A stretch of DNA of 37,087 bases from Ruminococcus sp. (GCA_022511005.1 JAFLSJ010000008.1:1-37087); one strand, 5' to 3'; shown: positions 6,338 to 16,683, counted from the first letter of the stretch. Notes: generated from the sequence alone by a model not told the origin. Program-made: numbers and translations.

Positions 6338-7198
6338 TTGAATTTTCTTGATTTTAATATAGATTATATGTTAAAAGAAGAATTACAGTCTCTTGAAAAA
6401 CAAAATAAACTCCCCCACGCTATCATTATAAACGGCGGAAGTGAAATAGAAAGACTCAACACCGCAATTTTTCTTTCAATGTGGGCAACCTGTTCAGAGA
6501 GTGGAGAGCTTCCCTGCGGAAAGTGCAAATCCTGTATGAATGCAAAAGCAAAAAATCACGGAGATGTTTACTTTGCAAAGGGTTCAGGCAAAACAGAAAT
6601 TTATAACGCAGAAGAAATTAAGCAAATAACAAATGATACTGTTTTAAAGGCAAATTCCGCAAGAAACAAGGTATACATATTTCTTGATTCAGACAAGCGT
6701 ATGCCTCCTATATCACAGAATATGTTTTTAAAAACACTGGAAGAACCGCCTGAAAATGTACTATTTATCCTTACAACACAAAACAGCAACACCCTGCTTT
6801 CAACAATTTTATCAAGGGCAACTGTTTTTAATATTCCTTTAAAAGACGGTTTTCAAGAGGAAGACATAGAACTTGCAAAAGATATAATAAAAGGCATTAT
6901 AAATCCTTTGGAAATAGATTTGCTTTACGCAACTGGTAAGCTTACCAAAAAGCAAACTGCATTAAATGTACTGCCTGTTGTTTCAAGACTTTTAAGAGAC
7001 GGCATTGCCTGCTCTGTAGGAGGTAAATGCACCCTTGATGAAGAAACAGGAAAAGCTCTTTCAAAAAGGCTTACAAAATCACGTCTGTTACGGCTTATTG
7101 AGCTTAACGAACGGGCGATTGTTAAAATAAATCAAAATGTAAACTTAAATCTGCTTGCCACATGGTTGTGCGGAGAATACAGGAGGATTTCATGGTAG
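6338..7198 (+). CDS. holB: DNA polymerase III delta' subunit (clamp-loader)
   Basis: Delta' subunit of the clamp loader, which opens the beta clamp together with delta and tau/gamma during replication. The 286-residue protein has the AAA+ fold features of delta': LPHAIIINGG where the P-loop would be (degenerate, as expected for this non-hydrolysing subunit), the zinc module CGKCKSC (about 60-66), VYIFLDSDKRM, the sensor region LKTLEEPPENVLFILTT, and the SRC-like motif in the variant form LSRATVF. The start is TTG at 6338, seven bases after GGAGG; no alternative ATG fits. It overlaps ricT by seven bases. The holB-ricT pairing is conserved in Firmicutes. Confidence 0.92.
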   Translation: MNFLDFNIDYMLKEELQSLEKQNKLPHAIIINGGSEIERLNTAIFLSMWATCSESGELPCGKCKSCMNAKAKNHGDVYFAKGSGKTEIYNAEEIKQITNDTVLKANSARNKVYIFLDSDKRMPPISQNMFLKTLEEPPENVLFILTTQNSNTLLSTILSRATVFNIPLKDGFQEEDIELAKDIIKGIINPLEIDLLYATGKLTKKQTALNVLPVVSRLLRDGIACSVGGKCTLDEETGKALSKRLTKSRLLRLIELNERAIVKINQNVNLNLLATWLCGEYRRISW

Positions 7199-8058
7199 AA
7201 GTAATCGGCGTAAGATTTAAAGATGTGGGTAAAGTATATTATTTTGACCCGGGTGAACATAAATTAAGCATTGACGATATGGTTATAGTTGAAACTGCAA
7301 GAGGAATTGAGTGCGGAACAGTTGCACTTGAAAACAAACAGGTTTCCGAGAAGAATCTTGCATCTCCCTTAAAACCGCTTATCAGAATTGCAACTCCCGA
7401 AGATTTACAGCGGCTTGAGGAAAATAAGGAAAAAGAAAAAAAGGCATTTAGTATTTGCGAGCAAAAGATTGCAGAAAACAATCTTGATATGAAGCTTGTA
7501 AATGTTGAATATACATTTGACAACAGCAAAATTCTGTTTTATTTTACCGCTGACGGCAGAGTTGATTTCAGAGAATTGGTAAAAGACCTTGCTTCTGTTT
7601 TCAGAACAAGAATTGAGCTAAGACAAATCGGTGTTCGTGACGAAGCAAAAATGCTGGGCGGACTTGGAATTTGCGGTAAGCCCTTTTGTTGTAGCAGCTT
7701 TTTAGGAGAATTTCAGCCTGTATCAATTAAAATGGCAAAGGAACAGGGACTTTCCCTTTCCCCCGTTAAAATATCAGGAACCTGTGGCAGACTTATGTGC
7801 TGTTTGAAATACGAACAGGAAGCCTATACCGACCTTTTAAAGAAAACTCCCAAGATAGGCGCGATTGTCAGTACTCCAGACGGCAAGGGACTTGTTGTAG
7901 ATAATAACCTTATTGCAGGTACATTAAAGGTTAAGCTTAATAATACTCCCGAAGATGCCGCACCTACTTCATATACCGTAAAGCAGGTAAAGCTTCTTAA
8001 AGACGGCTATATCAAAATTGACAAGGAAGAGTTTGAGGAATTAAAGGGTTTAGAATAA
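7192..8058 (+). CDS. ricT: RicT/YaaT (PSP1 domain) sporulation and RNA-maturation factor
   Basis: PSP1-family protein. In Bacillus subtilis RicT acts in the RicA-RicF-RicT complex, which carries Fe-S clusters and influences RNase Y-dependent mRNA maturation, sporulation, competence and biofilm formation. The 288-residue product has the PSP1 core (YYFDPGEH, ERGIECGTV-like MVIVETARGIECGTV) and the hallmark cysteine set GICGKPFCCSSFL and SGTCGRLMCCLKYE, likely cluster ligands. The start is the ATG at 7192, five bases after AGGAGG; an in-frame ATG at 7162 lies inside holB and lacks a site. Partners RicA and RicF are not in the window. Confidence 0.93.
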   Translation: MVEVIGVRFKDVGKVYYFDPGEHKLSIDDMVIVETARGIECGTVALENKQVSEKNLASPLKPLIRIATPEDLQRLEENKEKEKKAFSICEQKIAENNLDMKLVNVEYTFDNSKILFYFTADGRVDFRELVKDLASVFRTRIELRQIGVRDEAKMLGGLGICGKPFCCSSFLGEFQPVSIKMAKEQGLSLSPVKISGTCGRLMCCLKYEQEAYTDLLKKTPKIGAIVSTPDGKGLVVDNNLIAGTLKVKLNNTPEDAAPTSYTVKQVKLLKDGYIKIDKEEFEELKGLE

Positions 8059-8108
8059 TCTACAAAAACTAATACAAAGATTTTACATACTTTTTTTCAC
8101 TAAAGTAA

Positions 8109-8136
8109 TTGCATTTTATTTTAAATATGCTAAAAT
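8109..8136 (+). promoter_or_regulatory. Sigma-A promoter of the ferredoxin gene
   Basis: TTGCAT (8109-8114), 16 bases, TAAAAT (8131-8136) with TG at the extended -10 position. AGGAGG follows at 8153-8158. Confidence 0.7.
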
Positions 8137-8168
8137 GAAAGTAGAAACTAAAAGGAGGTTATTTTACC

Positions 8169-8339
8169 ATGGCATATGTAATTAATGATGATTGCATCCA
8201 GTGCGGCGCATGTGAGGCTGAATGTCCTTGCTCAGCTATCTCTGAAGGTGATGGCAAATATGTAATCGACGCAGATACTTGTGTTGACTGCGGTTCTTGC
8301 GCAAGCGTATGTCCTGTTGGCGCTCCTCAAGAGGGTTAA
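8169..8339 (+). CDS. 2[4Fe-4S] ferredoxin
   Basis: A 56-residue clostridial-type ferredoxin, a low-potential one-electron carrier of the cytoplasm. Two cluster motifs are plain: CIQCGACEAECP (residues 9-20) and CVDCGSCASVCP (38-49), arranged in the internally duplicated fold. The start ATG is 10 bases after a strong AGGAGG, and the gene has its own promoter and its own terminator, so it is a single-gene unit likely to be highly expressed. It is too short for many gene callers. Confidence 0.95.
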   Translation: MAYVINDDCIQCGACEAECPCSAISEGDGKYVIDADTCVDCGSCASVCPVGAPQEG

Positions 8340-8380
8340 TAGAAAACTAAATCCGAAGAATTTACATATTCGGTAATATT

Positions 8381-8428
8381 AAAAACCGCCTTAAAGGTTA
8401 TGTTTTAAACAACACCTTAAGGCGGTTT
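8381..8428 (+). terminator. Terminator of the ferredoxin gene
   Basis: AAAACCGCCTTAA pairs with TTAAGGCGGTTTT, extended by AGGT/ACCT past a one-base bulge, ending in a run of seven T. A smaller hairpin CCGAA/TTCGG (8353-8373) precedes it. Confidence 0.9.
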
Positions 8429-8527
8429 TTTTATTCTTTATTTGGATTGTTTATTTTTCTCTTTAGAAAACTTTTTTGAAAAAGCTCGACCAAAGCTTTT
8501 ACTTTTCTCGTGTAAAAATTTTTCTTT

Positions 8528-8947
8528 TTAATTATCTTTTGGCAAATCAGATGTACAGTGGGGGCATTTTACGGCATTAATATCTACCTCACTGCAGCAG
8601 TAAGGACAAACCTTTGTTGTAGCTTCTTCTATAGCTTCCTCTTTCTTTTTGCCTATGGTTGAAAGCCTGTTAATAATCTTTACAATAATAAAGATTATCA
8701 ACGCCATAATCAGGAAGTTAATAATAGCAGTTAAAAACTTACCGTAATAAATTTCCGAACCGTTAATGTTAAAGCTCATCTGGTCAAAATTCATTCCTCC
8801 GAAAATTCCCAGAAACGGAGAAATAACATCATCAACAAGAGAGTTTACAATTCCCTGAAATGCAGCACCTATAATAACGCCGACTGCAAGATCGATTACA
8901 TTTCCGCGCATTATAAAGGTTTTAAATTCATTCATAATTTTTTTCAT
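8528..8947 (-). CDS. mscL: Large-conductance mechanosensitive channel MscL with zinc-ribbon tail
   Basis: Forms a homopentameric membrane pore that opens under high membrane tension, an emergency valve on osmotic downshock. The N-terminal helix and TM1 are typical (FIMRGNVIDLAVGVIIGAAF), with TM2 at LTAIINFLIMALIIFIIVKI and the basic segment after it. The C-terminus carries CPYCCSEVDINAVKCPHC, a two-CxxC zinc-ribbon found on many Firmicutes MscL proteins. The start is the ATG at 8947, preceded by GGGAGG at eight bases; an in-frame GTG at 8956 overlaps that site. 139 residues. Confidence 0.95.
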   Translation of the reverse strand: MKKIMNEFKTFIMRGNVIDLAVGVIIGAAFQGIVNSLVDDVISPFLGIFGGMNFDQMSFNINGSEIYYGKFLTAIINFLIMALIIFIIVKIINRLSTIGKKKEEAIEEATTKVCPYCCSEVDINAVKCPHCTSDLPKDN

Positions 8948-8963
8948 TCTTTTCACCTCCCCT

Positions 8964-10187
8964 TTACTTTAAAATAACTTTATGAAATACTTTTTTACCC
9001 TTTTTAATGATAATGCTGTTTTTAACATCATCAATATTTATTTTATAAGCAATTTCGGTAATTTTAACATCGTCAACAGAAATTCCACCCTGCTGAACAA
9101 GTCTTCTTCCCTCGCCCTTTGAGGCAGTTAACGAGCATTTTACAAGCAAATCAAGAATACCGATTTCACCATCTGCAAAATCATCTACAGAAAGCTCTGT
9201 TGTGGGCATATTATCTGTATTTGATTTTGAACCAAACAATGCTCTTGCCGCTTCCTGAGCTTTTTTAGCCTCTTCTTCACCGTGAATAAGATTTGTAAGC
9301 TCATATGCTAAAACTTCTTTAGCCTTGTTGATTTCACTGCCCTCTAATTTTTCAAGCTCTGCAATTTCGCTTAACGGTAAAAATGTAAGCATTTTTAAGC
9401 ATTTAACAACATCGGCGTCGTCAACATTTCTCCAGTACTGGTAAAAATCATAGGGACTTGTTTTTTCAGCGTCAAGCCATACTGCGCCTGACTGGGTTTT
9501 GCCCATTTTTTTGCCCTCTGAATTAAGGAGGAGATTTATTGTCATAGCGTAAGCATCTTTTCCTAATTTTCTTCTGATAAGCTCTGTTCCGCCCAGCATA
9601 TTACTCCATTGGTCGTCTCCGCCAAACTGCATATTACAGCCGTATTTTTGGTAAAGAGCATAGAAATCGTAGCTTTGCATAATCATATAGTTAAATTCAA
9701 GAAAGCTTAAACCCTTTTCCATTCTTTGTTTATAACATTCGGCAGTAAGCATTCTGTTTACGCTGAAATGTGCTCCCACTTCTCTTAAAACTTCAACATA
9801 ATTTAAGTCAAGAAGCCACTCTGCATTATTAACGAGCAGAGCTTTATCATCTGAAAAATCTATAAACCTGCTCATTTGCTTTTTGAAACATTCTACATTA
9901 TGGTTGATTGTTTCTTTAGTCATCATCTGGCGCATATCGGTTCTGCCTGAAGGGTCGCCAATCATTGCAGTACCTCCGCCTATAAGAGCAATAGGCTTAT
10001 TGCCTGCCATTTGCAGACGTTTCATAAGACAAAGAGCCATAAAGTGACCTACGTGCAGACTGTCAGCTGTGGGGTCAAAACCGATATAAAATACGGCTTT
10101 TCCGTTATTAACAAGCTCCTTTATTTCTTCTTCGTCAGTTACCTGAGCGATTAATCCTCTTTCTTGTAATTCTTCGTAAACTCCCAT
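8964..10187 (-). CDS. tyrS: Tyrosyl-tRNA synthetase
   Basis: Class I aminoacyl-tRNA synthetase charging tRNA-Tyr. The 407-residue protein has the HIGH-type motif as HVGH (45-48, in [12 protein letters not shown]), the tyrosine pocket [13 protein letters not shown], the KMSKS-type motif in the form KMGKT, and a C-terminal S4-like RNA-binding domain ([20 protein letters not shown]). The ATG at 10187 is preceded by AAAGGA; an in-frame GTG at 10208 lies upstream of that site. Unlike many Firmicutes tyrS genes it has no T-box leader: the promoter sits only about 35-60 bases upstream and no T-box consensus is present. Confidence 0.97.
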   Translation of the reverse strand: MGVYEELQERGLIAQVTDEEEIKELVNNGKAVFYIGFDPTADSLHVGHFMALCLMKRLQMAGNKPIALIGGGTAMIGDPSGRTDMRQMMTKETINHNVECFKKQMSRFIDFSDDKALLVNNAEWLLDLNYVEVLREVGAHFSVNRMLTAECYKQRMEKGLSFLEFNYMIMQSYDFYALYQKYGCNMQFGGDDQWSNMLGGTELIRRKLGKDAYAMTINLLLNSEGKKMGKTQSGAVWLDAEKTSPYDFYQYWRNVDDADVVKCLKMLTFLPLSEIAELEKLEGSEINKAKEVLAYELTNLIHGEEEAKKAQEAARALFGSKSNTDNMPTTELSVDDFADGEIGILDLLVKCSLTASKGEGRRLVQQGGISVDDVKITEIAYKINIDDVKNSIIIKKGKKVFHKVILK

Positions 10188-10219
10188 ATATATATTATCC
10201 TTTCTCACAATTTAGTAAA

Positions 10220-10249
10220 ATTATATAATTACAAGTGCATTTTAGTCAA
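10220..10249 (-). promoter_or_regulatory. Sigma-A promoter of tyrS
   Basis: On the minus strand TTGACT (10249-10244), 18 bases, TATAAT (10225-10220). Confidence 0.7.
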
Positions 10250-10259
10250 GTATTACACC

Positions 10260-11153
10260 TTATTTTTCTGTATGAATTTGAATATTTCCGTCATTTTTTG
10301 CATTTATTGTTACAGTTCCCTGCAAATCTGTTCTTAGAATTTCAATGTTATTGCTTTCTAATCTTTCTATACAGGCTTTGTTTGGAAGATTTACAGTATT
10401 ATCTCCTACTGAAATTACTCCGTACCTTGGAGAGACAAGCTGTAAAAATTCATAAGATGAACCGTTGTTACTGCCGTGATGTGAAACCTTTAAAACATCG
10501 GCTTGTAAAGTATCCTGATAATTATTAATCAAGTCCTGCTCTGCCTCTGTTTCGGCATCTCCCATAAAAAGAAAACTTGTATCAAAATAATCAAGGCGAA
10601 TTATAAGACTTGAATTATTTGTATCATCATATTTTTTACCGGGCGATAAAACGGTAAAAGTTAAATCGCCTAAGCTGTAGGTACTTTTTGCTTCTTTATA
10701 TTCTGTATTTACATTTTTATTTTCAAGTGAAGTAATCATATTTTTGTAAGCAGATGTCTGAGAAATTACATTTTCATCTATCTCAGATTGCCAAAAGCGT
10801 TCTACTTCAAATTCATTTATTATACTGCTCATTCCGCCGATATGGTCGTTGTCGGGATGAGTTGAAATAAGTAAATCAATCTTTTCAGTGTTATATCTTT
10901 TTAAGTATGAAATCACACGGTCGGCTTTATAATCTTCGCCTGCATCTATAAGAATATTATAATCATCACAGGTGATAAAGATTGCATCAGCCTTACCCAC
11001 ATCTATAAAGCTTACAGACATTCCCTCTGACCTGTCGGGATAAAACCCTGCTTTTGAAAAAATCCACTGCCAATTTAATAAAAAGCAGATAACAAAAACT
11101 AAAATAAATATGATAACTGTAATTAAAAACTTAAAATATTTTGATTTAATCAT
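10260..11153 (-). CDS. Membrane-anchored ComEC-like metallo-beta-lactamase-fold hydrolase
   Basis: A 297-residue MBL-fold protein of the kind found as the C-terminal domain of ComEC/Rec2, here as a separate protein. Residues about 9-30 are a single hydrophobic segment, so it is anchored with the catalytic domain outside the membrane. The fold motifs are in order: FIDVGKADAIFI, NILIDAG, THPDNDHIGG (metal ligands), FLFMGDAE, and VLKVSHHGSNNGSS. It lacks the ComEC transmembrane channel, so it is not a DNA transporter by itself. A nuclease or phosphodiesterase role at the cell surface is plausible but unproven. The start overlaps the ygiQ-type stop in ATGA, so the two genes are coupled. Confidence 0.85.
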   Translation of the reverse strand: MIKSKYFKFLITVIIFILVFVICFLLNWQWIFSKAGFYPDRSEGMSVSFIDVGKADAIFITCDDYNILIDAGEDYKADRVISYLKRYNTEKIDLLISTHPDNDHIGGMSSIINEFEVERFWQSEIDENVISQTSAYKNMITSLENKNVNTEYKEAKSTYSLGDLTFTVLSPGKKYDDTNNSSLIIRLDYFDTSFLFMGDAETEAEQDLINNYQDTLQADVLKVSHHGSNNGSSYEFLQLVSPRYGVISVGDNTVNLPNKACIERLESNNIEILRTDLQGTVTINAKNDGNIQIHTEK

Positions 11154-13042
11154 TTTTTACCCTTTGGCTTTTTTCCTCTATATTTTGCAAACTTATTCTT
11201 TTGATTTTTGCTTTTATTGTTGTTTTTGTTATCATTTTTTAAATATCCTGCCGGAGCAGACACAAGGCAGTTTTTTGTATTGCCTATTAAATCTGTTCTG
11301 TTTGCTTTTTTCAAGGCGTCAAGCACAAGGTATTTATTTTGAGGTAGAAAATACTGCAACAAGGCTCTTTGCATTGCCTTATCTTTCGGATCCTTTGGAA
11401 CATATACCTTTTCAAGAGTATAAGGGTCAAGCTCTGTATAAAACATTGCAGTAGAAATAGTACCGGGCGTTGGGTAAAAATCCTGAACCTGCTTTGGATG
11501 TATTTTTTCTTTCTTTAAAAATACTGCCAGTTCAATGGCATCCTTTATTGTTGACCCCGGATGTGAACTCATTAAATATGGTACAACATACTGCTCTTTA
11601 TTTTCCTGTTTTGTAAGCTTATAAAATTCATTCTGAAACTGCTTATAAACCTCAATATGGGGTTTACCCATTTTATCAAGGACAGCCTGAGAGCAATGCT
11701 CTGGAGCAACTCTAAGCTGACCGCTTACATGGTGTTTTACAAGTTCTCTGAAAAATTCTTTTCTGTTATTATCCTCCATTAAATAATCAAAACGAATACC
11801 GCTACGAATAAACACCTTTTTTATTTTCGGCATACTTCTCAGTTCTCTTAAAATATCAAGGTATTCATTGTGAGATACCTGTATATTTCTACAGGGCTTT
11901 GGAGCCAAACATCTTTTTGCTTTACATAGACCTGCTTTTTTCTGCATTTCACATGAGGGTAACCGAAAGTTTGCAGTAGGTCCGCCTACATCGCTTATGT
12001 AACCTTTAAAGCGTGGGTTTTCGGTAAAATCCTTTGCTTCTTTAATAATGCTTTTTCTGCTTCTTACTGTTACCGCCCTTCCCTGATGAAAAGCCAATGA
12101 ACAAAAATTACAGGCACCGAAACAGCCACGATTATGGGTTATTGAAAATTCAACCTCTTCAATACCGGGTACCCCGCCTTTTTCTTCATAACAGGGAGGA
12201 TAGTATCTTTCATAAGGCAAAGAAAACACCCAGTCAAGCTGTTCTGTATTCAACGGTGGCATAGGAGGATTTTGAACAAGAAGATAACTTCCGTGTTTTT
12301 GAATCATCTTTCTTCCTCTTACTGCGTCTGCCTCTTCTAATTCTTTTCTTGAAGCTATGGCATAATCCTTTTTGCTTTCACAAACTCGCTCATAGCTTGG
12401 CAAATCTACAACAGATTGAGGAACATAATCCTTTGTGGGAATTTTATAGCAAATCCCCTTAATATCGTATAATTCTTCAAGAGAGCAGTCCTTATATAAA
12501 CGGTCGGCAATTTCAATCGTTTGAAGCTCGCCCATTCCGTAAGATAGAATATCTGCCTTGCTGTCAAAAAGCACAGAGGGCATAACCTTATCTTCCCAAT
12601 AATCGTAGTGGGCAAAACGTCTTAAAGAAGCCTCAAGTCCGCCGATAATTACAATACTGTCAGGATAAAGGTTTTTAATTATATTTGAATAAACCGTTAC
12701 CGCTCTGTCAGGACGGCTGCCTGTTTTTCCGCCTGCGGTGTAGGCATCGTCACTTCTTCTTTTCTTTGTTACGGTATAGTGGGCAACCATACTATCTATA
12801 TTGCCTGCCGATACAAAAAATCCAAGACGTGGTTTACCGAAGCGAGTAAAATCCTTTGGATTTTTCCAATCAGGCTGGGCAAGCATTGCAACCTTATATC
12901 CTTTTACTTCAAGTACTCTTGTTATTATGGCAGCACCAAAAGAAGGGTGGTCAACATAGCTGTCGCCTGATACATAAACAAAATCGGGCTGCTGCCATCC
13001 TCTTTCTTTCATTTCTTCAGTTGTCATAGGTAAAAAAGCCAT
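11150..13042 (-). CDS. YgiQ family radical SAM protein
   Basis: Large radical SAM enzyme of the UPF0313/YgiQ family; the reaction is unknown. The radical SAM cluster motif CFGACNFC (Cys307, Cys311, Cys314) follows an N-terminal Rossmann-like region with VIIGGLEASLRRFAHYDYW. Later segments such as VAPEHCSQAVLDKMGKP and YLMSSHPGS are typical of the family, and the C-terminus ends in a Lys/Asn-rich tail (about 600-630) likely to be disordered and RNA-binding. 630 residues is within the family range. AGGTG precedes the ATG; the stop overlaps the start of the MBL protein gene. Confidence 0.93.
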   Translation of the reverse strand: MAFLPMTTEEMKERGWQQPDFVYVSGDSYVDHPSFGAAIITRVLEVKGYKVAMLAQPDWKNPKDFTRFGKPRLGFFVSAGNIDSMVAHYTVTKKRRSDDAYTAGGKTGSRPDRAVTVYSNIIKNLYPDSIVIIGGLEASLRRFAHYDYWEDKVMPSVLFDSKADILSYGMGELQTIEIADRLYKDCSLEELYDIKGICYKIPTKDYVPQSVVDLPSYERVCESKKDYAIASRKELEEADAVRGRKMIQKHGSYLLVQNPPMPPLNTEQLDWVFSLPYERYYPPCYEEKGGVPGIEEVEFSITHNRGCFGACNFCSLAFHQGRAVTVRSRKSIIKEAKDFTENPRFKGYISDVGGPTANFRLPSCEMQKKAGLCKAKRCLAPKPCRNIQVSHNEYLDILRELRSMPKIKKVFIRSGIRFDYLMEDNNRKEFFRELVKHHVSGQLRVAPEHCSQAVLDKMGKPHIEVYKQFQNEFYKLTKQENKEQYVVPYLMSSHPGSTIKDAIELAVFLKKEKIHPKQVQDFYPTPGTISTAMFYTELDPYTLEKVYVPKDPKDKAMQRALLQYFLPQNKYLVLDALKKANRTDLIGNTKNCLVSAPAGYLKNDNKNNNKSKNQKNKFAKYRGKKPKGKK

Positions 13043-13070
13043 AATAACACCTGTTTAAGTAAAAAATTAA

Positions 13071-15698
13071 TTATTCTTCCTCTGTAAAATCGTCATCTGA
13101 ACGGGAAATATCCGTACCTAAAAGATTATTTCTTTCAAGCCATTCATTGTATGTAATAAGAACTTCTCTGGGCTTTGAACCCTGATGAGGTCCTACAATA
13201 CCCATTTGCTCCATATCGTCTATCATTCGCCCTGCTCTGGCATAGCCTACCTTTAATCTTCTTTGCAAAAGAGATGTTGAGGCTTGTCCTGCATCTATAA
13301 TGCATTTGATTGCTTCTTCCATTTTATCGTCAACATCAGGGCTGGAATTATCCTGAGAATTATTGTCCTTTGAATTGCCGTTAATATCTTCTGCGGCAAT
13401 TTTTTTAATTTTTTCTTCTATTTCAGAATTATAACGAGCTTGATAAGATTTTTTAATATAGCCTGTTACGCTTTCAATTTCTTCGTCAGAAGCATAACAC
13501 CCCTGAACTCTGATAGGCTTCGGCGCACCAACAGGTGAAAAGAGCATATCACCCTTACCGATAAGCTTTTCTGCACCGCCGAAATCAAGAATTGTTCGGG
13601 AGTCTATATTTGAACTAACCTTTAAGGCAATTCGGCTTGGAATATTAGCTTTGATTACACCTGTAATAACGTTTACAGAGGGTCTTTGGGTTGCAATAAC
13701 AAGGTGCATACCTGCCGCACGAGCCATTTGTGCAAGACGGCAAATTGCATCTTCAACCTCTCCCGGAGCCGCCATCATCAAATCGGCTAACTCATCAATA
13801 GCAATAACAATATTAGGCAGTTTTTCCTTTGCAACAGGAAGTCCGTTTACTTCCATTACAGGCTGATATTCCTCGCCGTCCTCGTTAATTTCCGCCTTAG
13901 TTTCTTTAATATATTTTAAATTCTTTTCAATAAGCTTATTGTACGAGCCGATATCCTTGCAATCATATTCAGAAAACAAAGTATATCTTTGGAGCATCTC
14001 AGATACTGCCCAGTTTAATGCACCTGCGGCTTTTTTAGCGTCTGATACTACCGGAACAAGTAAATGAGGTATTCCCTTATATTTTGAAAATTCAACCATT
14101 TTCGGGTCTATAAGCAGAAGCTTTACCTCGTCAGGAGTTGCCTTAAACAGAATACTCAGCAAAATTGAGTTTACACAAACTGATTTACCGCTGCCTGTTG
14201 TACCTGCAATAAGAAGGTGGGGCATTTTTGCAAGGTCAGTTACAACTATCTCGCCTGAAATATCCTCGCCTAAAACACAGGTAAGCTTGCTTTTTCCCTC
14301 TTTAAACTGAGAAGAATCTATTAAGTCACGCATTGTAACCATACTTACAAACTTATTTGGGACTTCAATTCCAACAGCCGCCTTACCGGGTATGGGAGCT
14401 TCTATTCTCACTCCGTTCGCCGCCAAATTAAGGGCAATATCATCGGAAAGATTTGTAATCTTACTGATTTTAACACCCGGTGCAGGAGCAAGTTCATATC
14501 TTGTTACAGACGGACCTCTGCAAATATTTGTTATGCTTGCATCAACGCCGAAGCTTTTTAAAGTATCTACAAGCTTCTGAGCATTCACGCTCATTTCATC
14601 CATAGCTTTTGAGCTGTCATTATCAAGACTGGGCTTTAACAAAGCAACAGGAGGAAATTTATATTCTCCGCCGTCGGAAACCGTATTTTCCTTAGGAACT
14701 TCAAAAACAGGAACTGTCTGAGGGTCTGCCTGTTTTGCACCGCTTTCCTTTACAGGCTTCTTTTTAGACTTTGAAATATCGTCGGCAATATCAGAAGCCG
14801 TTACTTTGTTTTTATTGGATTTATTAACAAGATTCATAATATTAATAAGTTCTTCCTTTGAAGTAGGCTCTTCTGCGGTACCCTCGTTATCAATGGAAAT
14901 ATCTATTTTATCATCGGTTTTAATTTTTCTTACACCGTTATCAATGGGAATATCAATTTTTAAGTCATTATTTGCTTTTCCTGACTGTTCTTCTCTTTGG
15001 GATCTTCTTTCAGCCTTTTTCTGATGTGCCTGCTGAATATATTCGCCTGATTTTTCGTAAGCGTATGTAACCTTTTCTCCAACCTTCTTAGCGGCGTTAC
15101 CTATATCAATAAGAGAAATTCCTGTGATAATACAAATCAGAGTAATTAAAACGATAATTGTAATAATTGCTCCGCCTACCTGACCGCAGGCTACCATTAA
15201 AGGATATCCCAATAAACCGCTTACAAGTCCTCCGCCTGAATTAAAATAATTGCCTGCTGTGGCTGAATCTATAAACAAGCCTTGCAATGCACCTAAATAA
15301 TTAAGGTTTGTATATTTATTCATTACGAAGAAATAAATAAGTGCATCTGCCAGAAGAATAATTGTTACAATCAAAAATCCTTTAGCCTTAATATGGGCGA
15401 CCTGCTTTTCCTTTGCTGTTATTACCGCCAAATAAATAAACATAACAGGTAAAAGAACACTGCAAAGTCCGAACATTCCAAAAATAAAGTTTCTTACTGC
15501 GCTCCAGATATTCTCTCCCTTAATGATGATAAAGCAGGATATCAGAACTGCAACTGCACCGAAAATTAATGCTTTAATCTGGGGATTCATTTTTGTTCTT
15601 TCAGCTTTTTTTGAAGTATTCCTTTTTGAAGCTGTTCTTGTTTTTGTATTATTTTTTGCTGCGGGTTTTCTTTTAGTTGTTTTCTTTTTTGCAGCCAA
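13071..15698 (-). CDS. ftsK: DNA translocase FtsK/SpoIIIE
   Basis: Septum-bound ATP-driven DNA pump that clears chromosomal DNA from the division or sporulation septum. The 875-residue chain has a basic N-terminal tail (1-37), four hydrophobic segments (about 41-60, 72-95, 106-126, 160-200), a variable charged linker (205-345), and the motor domain with Walker A GTTGSGKS (499-506), Walker [13 protein letters not shown], and the segment [18 protein letters not shown]. The C-terminal gamma winged helix (about 800-860) recognises orienting DNA motifs. The start codon is TTG, nine bases after AGGAG. It sits below uppP and tepA on the minus strand; tepA next to spoIIIE is also seen in Bacillus. 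Whether it is the FtsK or SpoIIIE paralogue cannot be told here. Confidence 0.95.
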   Translation of the reverse strand: MAAKKKTTKRKPAAKNNTKTRTASKRNTSKKAERTKMNPQIKALIFGAVAVLISCFIIIKGENIWSAVRNFIFGMFGLCSVLLPVMFIYLAVITAKEKQVAHIKAKGFLIVTIILLADALIYFFVMNKYTNLNYLGALQGLFIDSATAGNYFNSGGGLVSGLLGYPLMVACGQVGGAIITIIVLITLICIITGISLIDIGNAAKKVGEKVTYAYEKSGEYIQQAHQKKAERRSQREEQSGKANNDLKIDIPIDNGVRKIKTDDKIDISIDNEGTAEEPTSKEELINIMNLVNKSNKNKVTASDIADDISKSKKKPVKESGAKQADPQTVPVFEVPKENTVSDGGEYKFPPVALLKPSLDNDSSKAMDEMSVNAQKLVDTLKSFGVDASITNICRGPSVTRYELAPAPGVKISKITNLSDDIALNLAANGVRIEAPIPGKAAVGIEVPNKFVSMVTMRDLIDSSQFKEGKSKLTCVLGEDISGEIVVTDLAKMPHLLIAGTTGSGKSVCVNSILLSILFKATPDEVKLLLIDPKMVEFSKYKGIPHLLVPVVSDAKKAAGALNWAVSEMLQRYTLFSEYDCKDIGSYNKLIEKNLKYIKETKAEINEDGEEYQPVMEVNGLPVAKEKLPNIVIAIDELADLMMAAPGEVEDAICRLAQMARAAGMHLVIATQRPSVNVITGVIKANIPSRIALKVSSNIDSRTILDFGGAEKLIGKGDMLFSPVGAPKPIRVQGCYASDEEIESVTGYIKKSYQARYNSEIEEKIKKIAAEDINGNSKDNNSQDNSSPDVDDKMEEAIKCIIDAGQASTSLLQRRLKVGYARAGRMIDDMEQMGIVGPHQGSKPREVLITYNEWLERNNLLGTDISRSDDDFTEEE

Positions 15699-15717
15699 AG
15701 TAATTCACTCCTGTTTT

Positions 15718-16662
15718 TTAAAGTGGAAGTCCTGTAAATAAATTTGTTTTTGTAAATAACTCTATAATGCTTATAATCAGCATTATTGCACCGACAATTG
15801 CTGTATAAATCACGAATATAATCATTTTATCTGTTTTCAATAACCATTTAAAAATTACAATTGAAAAATATCCTACAACTGCGGCTGTAATCATACCTAA
15901 AATTACAGGCAAAAATTCAAATTTAATTCCTCCGGGGGCAGTTAAAGCGTCTTTGCCCTCAAGTAAAGCCGCCGCAAGAATCGAGGGAATACCTAAAACA
16001 AAGGTAAAATCAAGAGCCGTCTGCTTGTTTATTCCTCTTAATTCTCCAACTGCAAGGGTTGTTCCCGAACGGGACAATCCCGGAAAAATCGCAGCAAAAA
16101 GCTGACCCACACCAACGCAAACAGCGTCTACAACATTAAATTTATGTCTTCCTGCTCCATTTGAAGTCAAAATGCCTTTTCTTTCATATCTTGCTTTTGT
16201 TTTTTCATTTGCACGAATACCTGCAAAAAGCAAAGCACTTGTTACAAGCAGTGATAATGCTACAACAATAAAATATTTTCCCTGTGTAAAAATATCTGCC
16301 AAATCTTTGACTTTCATATCGTTCCCGATTGGAACAAACAGCAAAAATAGCGGAATTAAACCGATTATAAGCATCATAATCAGGTTTCTGTCGTAATTCA
16401 TTTCACTCCACTTAAACTTGCCTTTAAAAATATCTTTAACCATATGTACAAATTCTTTAACTAAACGCACAATAAGCTTTCTGTAAAATACCACTACTGC
16501 AAAAAGTGTTCCTAAATGGAGCATTACATTAAAGAACAGGTTGCCCTCACCCTGAACTCCCATAATATGCTGTGTTATGGAAAGATGACCTGAGCTTGAT
16601 ACAGGCAAAAATTCTGTTAAGCCCTGTACTATACCCTGAATAATTGCTTCAAAAACTGACAT
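15718..16662 (-). CDS. uppP: Undecaprenyl-diphosphatase (BacA/UppP)
   Basis: Integral membrane phosphatase that recycles undecaprenyl diphosphate to the monophosphate carrier for peptidoglycan synthesis; it also gives bacitracin resistance. The two signature motifs are present: GLTEFLPVSSSGHL near the N-terminus and FPGLSRSGTTLAVG in the middle, with about eight hydrophobic segments over 314 residues. The ATG at 16662 is six bases after GGGAGG; the preceding in-frame TTG would be too close. It ends 20 bases before ftsK, whose ribosome binding site lies in the gap, so the two are co-transcribed. Confidence 0.96.
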   Translation of the reverse strand: MSVFEAIIQGIVQGLTEFLPVSSSGHLSITQHIMGVQGEGNLFFNVMLHLGTLFAVVVFYRKLIVRLVKEFVHMVKDIFKGKFKWSEMNYDRNLIMMLIIGLIPLFLLFVPIGNDMKVKDLADIFTQGKYFIVVALSLLVTSALLFAGIRANEKTKARYERKGILTSNGAGRHKFNVVDAVCVGVGQLFAAIFPGLSRSGTTLAVGELRGINKQTALDFTFVLGIPSILAAALLEGKDALTAPGGIKFEFLPVILGMITAAVVGYFSIVIFKWLLKTDKMIIFVIYTAIVGAIMLIISIIELFTKTNLFTGLPL

Positions 16663-16683
16663 CAAATGCCTCCCGATTATGTA

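Noticed and set aside
8466..8510. Third full copy of the three-hairpin repeat in reverse orientation
   Set aside because: Only a loose resemblance (CTTTTTCAAAAAAG-like stretch); the first two dyads are not present, so it is not annotated as a copy.
10188..10259. T-box leader for tyrS (also considered for proS and aroF)
   Set aside because: Leaders are too short and the T-box consensus AGGGTGGNACCGCG is absent in all three.
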